Part shown: positions 36,081 to 43,557 of the stretch, piece by piece
Layout of the letters: each line of letters starts with the position of its first letter
Position numbering within the stretch: position 1 is the first letter of the stretch
DNA from: Pyramidobacter porci
Lineage (GTDB): Bacteria > Synergistota > Synergistia > Synergistales > Dethiosulfovibrionaceae
NCBI RefSeq assembly: GCF_009695745.1
Contig: NZ_VUNH01000001.1
Location: forward strand, 186,001 to 250,000
Reading direction: 5' to 3'
DNA length: 64,000 nt
Program-made: the position numbers and the translations under genes
The notes under the pieces: generated by a model
Database searches by the model: none
What the model was told of the DNA's origin: nothing
What the model saw: the letters and a program-made list of their open reading frames with translations, nothing else

Positions 36081-37151
36081 GTGCTTCGGCAGGAATGTCT
36101 TCCTTCGTTGGAGTACAAAGCCTACGTCGGCCGTAAAAAGCTTTTTCTCCTTGGACTGGGAGGGCTGTGTCTGCTCCTCGGCCTGCTGTCCGTGGCCTGG
36201 GGCGCCGTAAGGATCCCCATATCCGACGTGCTCGAAGTCCTTTTCGGTCGAGGCGGAGGGCGAGCCAAAGTGATCGTCATGAACATCCGTCTGCCTCAAA
36301 CTCTGGCCGCCATGCTGGCGGGAGGCGGACTGTCGCTTGCGGGGCTGGTCATGCAGGCGGTGCTGCGCAATCCCCTGGGCTCCCCGTTCACCTTGGGGAT
36401 CTCCAACGCGGCCGCTTTCGGCGCGGCCTTCTCGATCATCGTCCTCGGCTCGGGAACGATGCAGAGCTCCGCGGCGGACGCGGTGACGATCATGAACCAC
36501 TGGCTCGCGACGGGAGCGGCCTTCGCGGCCGCGCTGGCCTGCATGGGCATCGTGCTTTTCATCGTCTCCGTGACCGGCGGCGCGGGCGAAGTCATGGTGC
36601 TGGCGGGCGTCGCGCTGAGTTCGCTGTTTACCGCGGGGACCATGTTTCTTCAGTATTTCGCCGACGACGCCCAGCTGGCGGCTACCGTCTTCTGGACCTT
36701 CGGCGACGTTTCGCGCGCGTCGTGGCGCGAGATCCCCATGATGTCGGCGCTGTTGGCCCTTTCTTCGGCGCTGTTCTTTTACAGGCGCTTCGATCTGAAC
36801 GCTTTGTGCTGCGGCGATGAGACCGCCTTGTCGCTGGGCGTCTCGGCCTCGTGGATCCGTCTCGAAGCCATGGTGGCAGCGTCGCTGCTTTCAGCCGTCA
36901 TGGTGGCGTTTCTCGGCGTGATCGGTTTTGTCGGACTTGTCTGTCCTCATATGCTGCGTCGTTTTCTTGGAACCGACCATCGTTTTCTGATTCCCGGCTC
37001 GGTCCTGCTGGGAGCCATTCTTCTGACGGGCGCCGACATGGGAGCGCGGCTTCTGCTCGCGCCGCGCCTTCTTCCCGTTTCCGTCTTTACGGCGTTTATG
37101 GGCGCGCCGGTGTTCGTAGCGCTTCTGATGAAAAGGAGAAGCCGAAAATGA
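36081..37151 (+). CDS. FecCD-type ABC importer permease
   Basis: The 356-residue membrane protein has about nine to ten helices and FecCD motifs: IRLPQTLAAMLAGGGLSLAG, VLRNPLGSPFTLGISNAAAFGA and the ATPase-contact loop GFVGLVCPHMLRRFLGTDHR. The start is GTG with GAAGGGA upstream. It ends 4 bases into the ATPase gene. It should form a homodimer with the ATPase at 37148. Confidence 0.91.
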   Translation: MLRQECLPSLEYKAYVGRKKLFLLGLGGLCLLLGLLSVAWGAVRIPISDVLEVLFGRGGGRAKVIVMNIRLPQTLAAMLAGGGLSLAGLVMQAVLRNPLGSPFTLGISNAAAFGAAFSIIVLGSGTMQSSAADAVTIMNHWLATGAAFAAALACMGIVLFIVSVTGGAGEVMVLAGVALSSLFTAGTMFLQYFADDAQLAATVFWTFGDVSRASWREIPMMSALLALSSALFFYRRFDLNALCCGDETALSLGVSASWIRLEAMVAASLLSAVMVAFLGVIGFVGLVCPHMLRRFLGTDHRFLIPGSVLLGAILLTGADMGARLLLAPRLLPVSVFTAFMGAPVFVALLMKRRSRK

Positions 37152-37927
37152 CGCTGTCGATATCGGGACTTTCCTTCGCCTATGAGCACAATGATATCTT
37201 GAAGGACGTGAGTTTTTCTCTGGAGCAGGGGCAGATCGTCGTGCTGCTCGGTCCTAACGGCACGGGAAAGACCACTCTGCTGCGAGCCATTAACGGGATC
37301 CTGCGTCCTGCGATGGGGACAGTCCTTCTTGATGGGCGTTCGCTCGCCTCGTGTCCGCGGCGCGACCGGGCCAAGATTTTCGGCTACGTCCCTCAACGGG
37401 ACGAACCGCAGCATCTGACCGTTTTCGACGCGGTCCTGCTCGGCCGCCGTCCGCACATCGCGTGGACCGTAAAGAAAGAAGACGTCGAAAAAGTGGGAAC
37501 GGTCCTGCGCGCCCTGTCTCTCGAAAAATTTTCTCTGCGCTTTCTCGACGAGCTGAGCGGCGGCGAGTTCCAAAAGGTCGTTCTTGCCCGCGCTCTCGTG
37601 CAGGAACCCAAAGTGCTGCTGTTGGACGAACCGACGAGCAGCCTTGACCTCAAAAATCAGATCGACATGCTGCGGACGCTGCGGCAGATCGTTCAGGAAC
37701 GAAACGTGGCGATTCTGATGTCGATCCACGATTTAAACACGTCTTTGCGCGTCGCCGACCGTCTGATCTTTTTGCGCGACGGCGTTGTTTGCGCCGCCTG
37801 CCGGCCGGCGGAGGCGACTGCCGATCTGATCGGCGACGTTTACGGACTCCCCGTAGACGTGATCGCGCACGACGGCGCGCCTTTGGTGATTCCGCGCCTG
37901 CAAAGCGGTCCCGCTCTCCGCGCGTAA
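37148..37927 (+). CDS. FepC/FhuC-type ABC importer ATPase
   Basis: The 259-residue ATPase has Walker A LLGPNGTGKTTLL near residue 34, the Q-loop GYVPQRD, signature ELSGGEFQKV near residue 136, Walker B VLLLDEPTSSLD and H-loop SIHDLNTS. The ATG overlaps the permease stop. With the two upstream genes it completes an importer for a metal chelate. The operon ends at a strong terminator. Confidence 0.92.
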   Translation: MTLSISGLSFAYEHNDILKDVSFSLEQGQIVVLLGPNGTGKTTLLRAINGILRPAMGTVLLDGRSLASCPRRDRAKIFGYVPQRDEPQHLTVFDAVLLGRRPHIAWTVKKEDVEKVGTVLRALSLEKFSLRFLDELSGGEFQKVVLARALVQEPKVLLLDEPTSSLDLKNQIDMLRTLRQIVQERNVAILMSIHDLNTSLRVADRLIFLRDGVVCAACRPAEATADLIGDVYGLPVDVIAHDGAPLVIPRLQSGPALRA

Positions 37928-37962
37928 GGCAATTTTTGCTTTGTTGAAGAAATGGTACGGAA

Positions 37963-38005
37963 CAAAAAAATGGCGTTGGAAGGGCGAGCTTCCAACGCCA
38001 TTTTC
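37963..38005. terminator. Bidirectional terminator between the importer operon and grdD
   Basis: AAAATGGCGTTGGAAG pairs perfectly with CTTCCAACGCCATTTT around a 6-base loop. An A-run and a T-run flank it, so it can end transcription of the importer operon and of grdD from the opposite strand. Confidence 0.9.
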
Positions 38006-38057
38006 TGTTCCGCGACGCTTTTCCCCTTTTCCCTTGCGCGTGCCGTGTTGCGAAGTT

Positions 38058-39212
38058 CTAAATGTAGCTGGCCGCGGCAAGGATCTTGCGGGCTTCTTCT
38101 TCTTTGCTCTTGTTCAGCTTGACGACGGGGCCGGTGCAGCCCATGGAGCTTTCGGCGTAAATGCCGTGCTTCCACAGCTCGCGGACGGCGTCTTCGATAG
38201 CAAGCACGTCGACGCCGTGGATTTCTTCGTCGGTCGGCTCGGCCGCCGGGGCCTTGACCTCTTCTTCGGCCGCGGCGGGTTTGGGCATGAAGCTGGCGAT
38301 GATTTCCTCGAGGCCGCAGCCCTTGGCCGCTTCGACTTCCTTGGCGACGAGTTCGGGAAGCTTGCCTGCCGCCGCGGCGCCGCAATAGGCGACGGCGTTG
38401 GCGATCACGGGAGCGCCCGAAGCGCGCGAGATGATGTTGACGACGTGCTTCCAGCCTTCGCCGGCGGAAGGGCCGTAGCCCCAGCCCAGCGCCTCGTAGG
38501 AACCGCCCGTGCTGAACGAGGAGAACATCTTCATCAGCACGTTGCCGGTCAGCGTATCGCAGACGCACACGTCGACGACGCCCTGAAGAATGTCGTTGCC
38601 GCGCAGGACGGAACCGCCGTCGGCGCGTTTGCTCTCGCCGAAAGCGATGTCGTAGCCGTTTTCCTTGAGCTTGCGCAGCGCCTTGAAAACCACCTGAGCG
38701 CCTTCGACGTTGAGAATGCCCACGGTGGGGTTCTGCTTGCCGATGGACTTGGCGACGGCGATGCCGTAGACGGCGTTGCGGATCATGGCCTCGACGCGGT
38801 TGATGGCGCTGGTCCCGGTGGTGGAGGCGACGATCATGTCGCGCCCGCAGGCTGGCGTAAAGACGCGGCCGATCGTGGTCACGCCCATGGGGAAGGGGTG
38901 ATGCATGGCGACGATGCCGGCGACCTTGCCGCTGTCCATGGCGTCGTCCATGGCTTTTTCAAGGTCGATCTCGCAATCGTTGGTTTCGATCCATTCGAGG
39001 TCGTCGAAACCTTCGACTTTCTTGGGACCGATCATCACGACCTGGATGCTGGGATTCTGGCGCTGGGCGAGGCGTGCGGCGTTGGCGATTTCTTCGGAGC
39101 CGTGCTCGCTGCCATTCGCCTGCAGGCCGACGCGGACGCGGGGGCCGCCGTGAGCGGCGGAATCGATGATCTCGGAAAGAGCTTCACCGATGAGCTTGCG
39201 AACGTCAGACAT
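38058..39212 (-). CDS. grdD: GrdD, glycine/sarcosine/betaine reductase component C, alpha subunit
   Basis: The 384-residue protein resembles phosphate acyltransferases (PlsX-like) and with GrdC releases acetyl phosphate from the acetyl group formed by glycine reductase. It has VRVGLQANGSEHGSEEIA at the N-terminus, FTPACGRDMIVASTTGTSAINR, and near the C-terminus SSMGCTGPVV, whose Cys is residue 359, the position reported as the acetyl-carrying thiol in Eubacterium acidaminophilum GrdD. It starts 12 bases after the grdC stop. No selenoprotein subunit gene (grdA, grdB) is in the window. Confidence 0.94.
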   Translation of the reverse strand: MSDVRKLIGEALSEIIDSAAHGGPRVRVGLQANGSEHGSEEIANAARLAQRQNPSIQVVMIGPKKVEGFDDLEWIETNDCEIDLEKAMDDAMDSGKVAGIVAMHHPFPMGVTTIGRVFTPACGRDMIVASTTGTSAINRVEAMIRNAVYGIAVAKSIGKQNPTVGILNVEGAQVVFKALRKLKENGYDIAFGESKRADGGSVLRGNDILQGVVDVCVCDTLTGNVLMKMFSSFSTGGSYEALGWGYGPSAGEGWKHVVNIISRASGAPVIANAVAYCGAAAAGKLPELVAKEVEAAKGCGLEEIIASFMPKPAAAEEEVKAPAAEPTDEEIHGVDVLAIEDAVRELWKHGIYAESSMGCTGPVVKLNKSKEEEARKILAAASYI

Positions 39213-39224
39213 ACGGAGGCCTCC

Positions 39225-40754
39225 TTACTTCTTGAGGTCTGCTGCGATTTCGGAAAGAGACTCCAACAGCAGGCTCTTGATGTCGTCCTTGCTGACCGCC
39301 GCGGCCACGGGCGCGGGCTTTTCAAGCAGGAACGAAGCGCCGTCGGCGAGGTTGGTCAGGCGGGCGAGGAACAGGCTGCCCTTGCCGATGATCATGGCGC
39401 GGTTGATCTTGCCTTCCTTGATCCAGTCGGCGGCGGGGCCGATGAAAGGAGCGCCGGCGGGGATGTGTCCCTGAGTGTGAGCGAAGCCGTGCAGCCCTTT
39501 CTCCTTGACGAAGGTCATCATGTCCTTCTTCTCGATGCTCTTCTTCATGACGGCCAGCGCGGCGATCATCTTGATGTTGGCGAGCGGCACGTTGCCGGCG
39601 CCGGCGGGTTCGGTGATTTCGGGGATATGAAGCTCGGCGCCGAACTTGTCGACGTCGGCGAAGGTCAGTCCGGCCTTCTGAAGCGGCTCCCAGGTCAGGG
39701 CCTGCGTGACGGCCTGAGGAGAGGCGCCCGCGCCGACGGAGTGCTTGCCGAGGACGTCCAGACGCATTTCGGCGCTGACGCCGTCGCAGGGCGTGATCAG
39801 GATTGCGAACGAGCCGAGGCAGTCTTCGAGAGCGGGCATATCCTTTTTGACGTGATCGCGGCTGTTCATGTAAAGCTTGGGGATCGCCCCGCCGGCCAGG
39901 ACGACGACGTTCTTGCGGGCGCCCGCGGCGACCTGGGAAGCGCCGTTGATCATGGCGTTGACGGGGCCGGCGCAGAAACCGCGCACGTCGCAGCCGCTGG
40001 CGTTCACGCAGCCGGCGATCTCGGCGATGGCCTTGGCGAAGTTGCCGCCGGCGCGCTGGCAGGCGTCGCCTGCGCCTTCCTCGGAGCACTCGATCACGAA
40101 ATCGACCTCTTCGGGTTTCAGGCCAGTGTTGCGGAGCAGGTGGAGCAAGGCGAGGACGGAGCCGGCCTTGCTGGCAAGGTTCTCGAGCAGAACGTGGGCA
40201 AACAGATTGTCGTCCACGGCGTGCGCCGCACGGGCCATGCCCACGACCTTGCCGTCAAAATAAAGCGGCAGAACTTGCGTATGATCGCCGCTCTTGAGGT
40301 GCTCCTCGATCTCGGCACGATCGTGTCCGGCTTCGAGGCGGGCGAGGATGGATTCGGTGATCAGCTCGTGCTTGGAGAGTTTTTCGCGGACGGAGGCGGC
40401 AAAGTCCTTTTCGAGCCAGATCAGGTCGAAGACGTCGCAGATGTCGAGCAGGCCGAGGAACTCGTCCTCGGGCATGATCTCGCCGTATTTGCCGAAACGG
40501 GGCGCTTCGAGATTGTAGTTCTGGTACATGGGCGTCGGCTGCGCGTCAAGATCCTCAAGGGGCAGGGCTCCGATGTACGTCATGTTGGGAGCGTATCCCT
40601 TCGCTTGTTCGTAGGTCTGAAGATGCTTGGGAAGAGCCTGGAGATACTCTTTCTCGCCTTCGCCGGCCGTGTAGGGCGTGTTGCCGTAGTGAAGCCCCAG
40701 CTGGGGAACATGCTCAAGGCAGTAAGCGGAACCTTTGATTGCAACTCTGGACAT
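39225..40754 (-). CDS. grdC: GrdC, glycine/sarcosine/betaine reductase component C, beta subunit
   Basis: The 509-residue protein is the thiolase-like (FabH-related) partner of GrdD. It has VIECSEEGAGDACQRAGGNFA, an active-site-like ASGCDVRGFCAGPVNAMI near residue 240, GKHSVGAGASPQAVTQAL and GFAHTQGHIPAGAPFIGPA. The ATG at 40754 is preceded by GAGGAGG on the minus strand. It acts in amino-acid fermentation, feeding acetyl phosphate to ATP synthesis. The unlinked A and B components must be elsewhere in the genome. Confidence 0.94.
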   Translation of the reverse strand: MSRVAIKGSAYCLEHVPQLGLHYGNTPYTAGEGEKEYLQALPKHLQTYEQAKGYAPNMTYIGALPLEDLDAQPTPMYQNYNLEAPRFGKYGEIMPEDEFLGLLDICDVFDLIWLEKDFAASVREKLSKHELITESILARLEAGHDRAEIEEHLKSGDHTQVLPLYFDGKVVGMARAAHAVDDNLFAHVLLENLASKAGSVLALLHLLRNTGLKPEEVDFVIECSEEGAGDACQRAGGNFAKAIAEIAGCVNASGCDVRGFCAGPVNAMINGASQVAAGARKNVVVLAGGAIPKLYMNSRDHVKKDMPALEDCLGSFAILITPCDGVSAEMRLDVLGKHSVGAGASPQAVTQALTWEPLQKAGLTFADVDKFGAELHIPEITEPAGAGNVPLANIKMIAALAVMKKSIEKKDMMTFVKEKGLHGFAHTQGHIPAGAPFIGPAADWIKEGKINRAMIIGKGSLFLARLTNLADGASFLLEKPAPVAAAVSKDDIKSLLLESLSEIAADLKK

Positions 40755-41040
40755 TACTGAAAATACCTCCTCAGGGATTTTGTGGAGCGAAAATTTATTG
40801 CAAGGACTTTGCCTTGTAACCGACGCTATTATAATACAAGATGTCGCAATAAAAACCAAGATCCTTGATTTCTCAAGTGATGATGAAAGTTTTTATGTTT
40901 TTTGCTGAAATCGCCTCTTTCTCTTTCGCGACGAACATTCACAGTTTTTATAATTGCAGTGATATTCCAGTGAGAAGAGATTTTTTTGCCATGAAATGAG
41001 GCCTGCGAAAATACGATGGACGACAAAATCAAGTAAATAT
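40755..41040 (-). other. grdC upstream region
   Basis: This 286-base AT-rich stretch precedes grdC on the minus strand. A perfect minus-strand TATAAT lies at 40828-40833 with TTTTTA 16 bases upstream, about 75 bases before the grdC ATG. A small hairpin (CAAGG/CCTTG, 40801-40816) lies in the leader. I looked for and did not see the conserved core of a glycine riboswitch. No gene is apparent. Confidence 0.5.
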
Positions 41041-41074
41041 GAAAAGAGGCGGCGTCGAGCCGCCTCTCTTTAAA
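41041..41074 (-). terminator. Terminator of the yedE-tusA-like operon
   Basis: On the minus strand AGAGGCGGC pairs with GCCGCCTCT around TCGAC and is followed by TTTT, 15 bases after the TusA-like stop. Confidence 0.85.
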
Positions 41075-41088
41075 ACATCGTCTCTGAA

Positions 41089-41298
41089 TTATTTGACGAA
41101 GACAAGTCTGTTCGATTGATCAGGCTGAATATCGTTTGTCTTGAGCCGATATCCCTGGTTTGTCATGAAACGGGCAACGTTCGTGATTGACGTCGGGTTA
41201 TCGAGAAAAATCTCGATCTCCTTTTCTCCCGTCGCCGCCGCTTTTTTGGCTTCGACGACAGGCTGGGGACAGGAAAGTCCGCGTGCATCAACAACCAT
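41089..41298 (-). CDS. TusA/YedF-like sulfur or selenium carrier
   Basis: The 69-residue protein has the TusA-family signature: DARGLSCPQPVVEAKKA with Cys10 in a CPxP motif, followed by the two-helix sandwich pattern and a C-terminal hydrophobic strand. Paralogues next to YedE (often called YedF) are thought to take part in selenium metabolism rather than tRNA thiolation. It follows the YedE-like gene by 11 bases in one transcript. Confidence 0.88.
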   Translation of the reverse strand: MVVDARGLSCPQPVVEAKKAAATGEKEIEIFLDNPTSITNVARFMTNQGYRLKTNDIQPDQSNRLVFVK

Positions 41299-41309
41299 TT
41301 TTCTCCTCC

Positions 41310-42407
41310 TTAAGCCTTCCTGCGCATCGCGAAACCGACGCAGAGACAGAAAATCATGCCGATGACGAAAGCGGTCGGGGCATGAGCGCCGATCCCGGCG
41401 CCGCTGCTGGCAAGACCGAAGTTATGAGCCACTGCCGCGCCCGCGATCATGCCAAAGACGAAAACAGCCGCATCGCCGTCGCCCTCGCCGGCCATGACCA
41501 GCTGACGGCCGGGACATCCTCCGGCGAGCGTGAAGCACAGGCCGGACAGGACCATGCCGAGGAAATTCCAGAGCGAGTCGGTATGAGCCACGGGCTGTCC
41601 CGCGAACCCGGACTTGAAGCTCCCCAGCACGAAGTTCATGCCGAACGCGGCGACGAGCAGGGCGACAATGCCCCAGAACAGGTAGCCGTCGCAGGCGAGA
41701 ACGAGATCCCTGAGCGCTCCGATCGTGCAGAACCGGCTGCGCTGCGCAAGCCAGCCGACCAAAAGCATCACGGCCAGGCTGACATACCACGGCGCGTGCA
41801 TCGAGCCGGGGCCTTTTTCGGAGAAGAAAATCGGCCCCGTCCCCTCGGCTCCCAGCTTGGGGGCGATCAGCAGCAGCGCCAGCAGCCCCAGCGCGAACAG
41901 CGGCATCATCAAACCGGATAATTTCGCTTCGGCCGGAGCGGGATAGGCTCTACCCAAATTGTAGTTGGAACTGATAAAATAAATGCCGATCAAAATCCCC
42001 GCCAAAAGTCCGGCGATGCCGTAAAGGGCGTTGAAATCGCCGCCCGCCAGACGGAGATACGCTCTCCAGGGGCAGCCCAAAAAGATCAGCGCGCCGATGG
42101 AAGCGAAAATGCCGAGCAGAAAGCGCACGGCGGGGGCCGATCCCGCGCGCGGCTTGAACTCCTTGAACGCCAGCGCGGAGCCGAAAGCGCCGAGAATCAG
42201 ACCGATGATCTCCGGGCGGATATACTGGACCACCGCCGCCCTGTGAAAGCCCAGAGCACCGGCAATATCGCGCTCGAAGCAGGCAACGCATATCCCCATA
42301 TTGCCCGGGTTCCCCAGAAGCACGAGAATCGGCGCGAGTATGCCCACGGCAAGGCCCGCGATAACGGGACCCAACCGTGACACCATGAGAGAATCAAAGT
42401 TTTTCAA
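41310..42407 (-). CDS. yedE: YedE-family putative selenium transporter
   Basis: The 365-residue membrane protein has about ten helices and the YedE/YeeE pattern: LGNPGNMGICVACFERDIAGA near residue 30, AVVQYIRPEIIGL, FLGCPWRAYLRLAGGD, RSRFCTIGALRDL and LAGGCPGRQLVMAGEGD. Two conserved Cys segments lie in each half. The start TTG at 42407 is chosen because AGGAGG lies nine bases upstream; no ATG nearby fits. Family members occur with selenium genes, and selenite or another Se/S compound as substrate is inferred. Confidence 0.85.
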   Translation of the reverse strand: MKNFDSLMVSRLGPVIAGLAVGILAPILVLLGNPGNMGICVACFERDIAGALGFHRAAVVQYIRPEIIGLILGAFGSALAFKEFKPRAGSAPAVRFLLGIFASIGALIFLGCPWRAYLRLAGGDFNALYGIAGLLAGILIGIYFISSNYNLGRAYPAPAEAKLSGLMMPLFALGLLALLLIAPKLGAEGTGPIFFSEKGPGSMHAPWYVSLAVMLLVGWLAQRSRFCTIGALRDLVLACDGYLFWGIVALLVAAFGMNFVLGSFKSGFAGQPVAHTDSLWNFLGMVLSGLCFTLAGGCPGRQLVMAGEGDGDAAVFVFGMIAGAAVAHNFGLASSGAGIGAHAPTAFVIGMIFCLCVGFAMRRKA

Positions 42408-42467
42408 TGACAACCGCCTCCTGCGATGAAATGAAGTTTGAACAAGGCGCATTATAAATAACTATCA

Positions 42468-42496
42468 TTGACCTTATTCTTGTTCTTTAGTATATT
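42468..42496 (+). promoter_or_regulatory. Promoter of the DUF3343 gene
   Basis: TTGACC (42468-42473) and TATATT (42491-42496) are 17 bases apart in the divergent gap between yedE and the DUF3343 gene. On the other strand TATAAT (42451-42456) may serve yedE, with a poor -35. Confidence 0.68.
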
Positions 42497-42578
42497 CGAA
42501 AAAAGCCGGAAGTCAAATTATCAAAACGCATGAATAAAACCTTTGCATAAATTCATAATCTATAAGGAGTTCTGTATA

Positions 42579-42800
42579 ATGAAATGTCTTGCGACCTTCG
42601 ACGTCACCAGTATGGCCCTGATGTTCGAGAAACAATGCCGCAGCGCCGGCTTCGACGTGAGGATCATCCCCGTGCCGCGCCAGATTTCCGCAAGCTGCGG
42701 ACTGGCCTGTTCTTATCCCTGCGACCGTGAGAACGAGATCGCGCAGCTCTGCGAAAAGAACAATATCGAAATTTCCGAAACGCACCACATGACAGACTGA
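42579..42800 (+). CDS. DUF3343 protein, putative Se/S carrier-like
   Basis: The 73-residue protein matches the DUF3343 family (PF11823): a VTSMALMFEKQCRSAG helix, VRIIPVPRQISASCGLAC with the conserved Cys pair, then a short C-terminal helix. AAGGAG lies nine bases before the ATG at 42579. Members occur beside YedE and TusA-like genes in selenium-using anaerobes, and the divergent YedE gene here repeats that link. Function is inferred, not shown. Confidence 0.83.
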   Translation: MKCLATFDVTSMALMFEKQCRSAGFDVRIIPVPRQISASCGLACSYPCDRENEIAQLCEKNNIEISETHHMTD

Positions 42801-42821
42801 CGGTTTCACGGAAAATCCGCC

Positions 42822-42850
42822 TTGAGAGAAAATGTGCGGTGCATTATACT
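42822..42850 (+). promoter_or_regulatory. Promoter upstream of the 42909 gene
   Basis: TTGAGA (42822-42827) and TATACT (42845-42850) are 17 bases apart, about 59 bases before the next ATG. Confidence 0.68.
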
Positions 42851-42908
42851 GCAAGCGTGTGAAACACGTTCCCGCGTTTTCATATGGTTAAAGTCTGGAG
42901 AAGAGAGA

Positions 42909-43100
42909 ATGCTTGACAGAAAATTGATCGAAGCGATGTACGATACGGCTGTTAAGAGCGAACTGCAGGGCGCTCGTTCGGCGGCGGCGGTTTACCGGCG
43001 GATGCTGGAGATGCCGCTGGGGTCGCAGATGACGGTCCGGTTTCAGGAAGGCGAAGATTTTATCGTCACACGCCGCGAGGAAGGTTACGAAGTTGCGTAG
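42909..43100 (+). CDS. Small protein of unknown function
   Basis: This 63-residue protein begins MLDRKLIEAMYDTAVKSELQ and ends EDFIVTRREEGYEVA. It is mostly charged, with two predicted helices and a strand-like end, and no recognisable motif. GGAGAAGAGAG lies before the ATG, a good promoter precedes it, and its end overlaps the YciH-like gene by 8 bases, so it is very likely translated. It may be a regulatory or chaperone-like small protein; no function is claimed. Confidence 0.65.
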   Translation: MLDRKLIEAMYDTAVKSELQGARSAAAVYRRMLEMPLGSQMTVRFQEGEDFIVTRREEGYEVA

Positions 43101-43482
43101 TTCCAAAAAGAAAATCGACACGGACAGGCTGGACTCCGAACTCTTTACGATCGCCGACGCCATGGGGCTGCCGCGGGAACCGGCCCGCCCATCCGCAAAA
43201 GAGACGCCTTGCGCCGGCGCCGAACCGGCGGCGGTCAGCGCGCTTGAGACGGCGTCGTTAAGACTTTTCCTGGAACGCAAGGGCAGGAGCGGAAAAACCG
43301 TCACGCGGCTTGCCGGACTGCCGCCGGGAGAACGGAGCGCCCGCCTCGTGAAGGAGCTTAAGCAGAGATTGGGCTGCGGCGCCGCGCTTGAAGAGAGCGC
43401 CGTTTTCTTTCAGGGGGATCAGCGGGCGCGCTTGCTGATACTCCTGAAGGAGTTTGGCGCGCGGAATGTGAAAATCGTGTGA
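43093..43482 (+). CDS. SUI1/YciH-family translation factor-like protein
   Basis: The 129-residue protein has a variable first half and a C-terminal SUI1 (eIF1-like) domain from about residue 60: RKGRSGKTVTRLAGLP, ARLVKELKQRLGCGAAL, FFQGDQRARLLILL and GARNVKIV, the same order as bacterial YciH. Start is TTG at 43093, with GAGGAAGG upstream and overlap with the preceding gene. It may influence start-codon choice in translation, from family knowledge only. Confidence 0.8.
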   Translation: MRSSKKKIDTDRLDSELFTIADAMGLPREPARPSAKETPCAGAEPAAVSALETASLRLFLERKGRSGKTVTRLAGLPPGERSARLVKELKQRLGCGAALEESAVFFQGDQRARLLILLKEFGARNVKIV

Positions 43483-43557
43483 GGCGACGGAAAATTTTGT
43501 CTTATAATGATTTTATAAAACGATGATCGAAAAATTTCATGCGGAGGCGTAAAAACG

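Noticed and set aside
38058..40754. In-frame UGA selenocysteine codon in the grd genes
   Set aside because: grdC and grdD are read without internal UGA. The selenoprotein subunits are not in this window.
37941..40760. A 939-codon plus-strand frame
   Set aside because: It is antisense to grdD and grdC, whose motifs and ribosome sites are clear.
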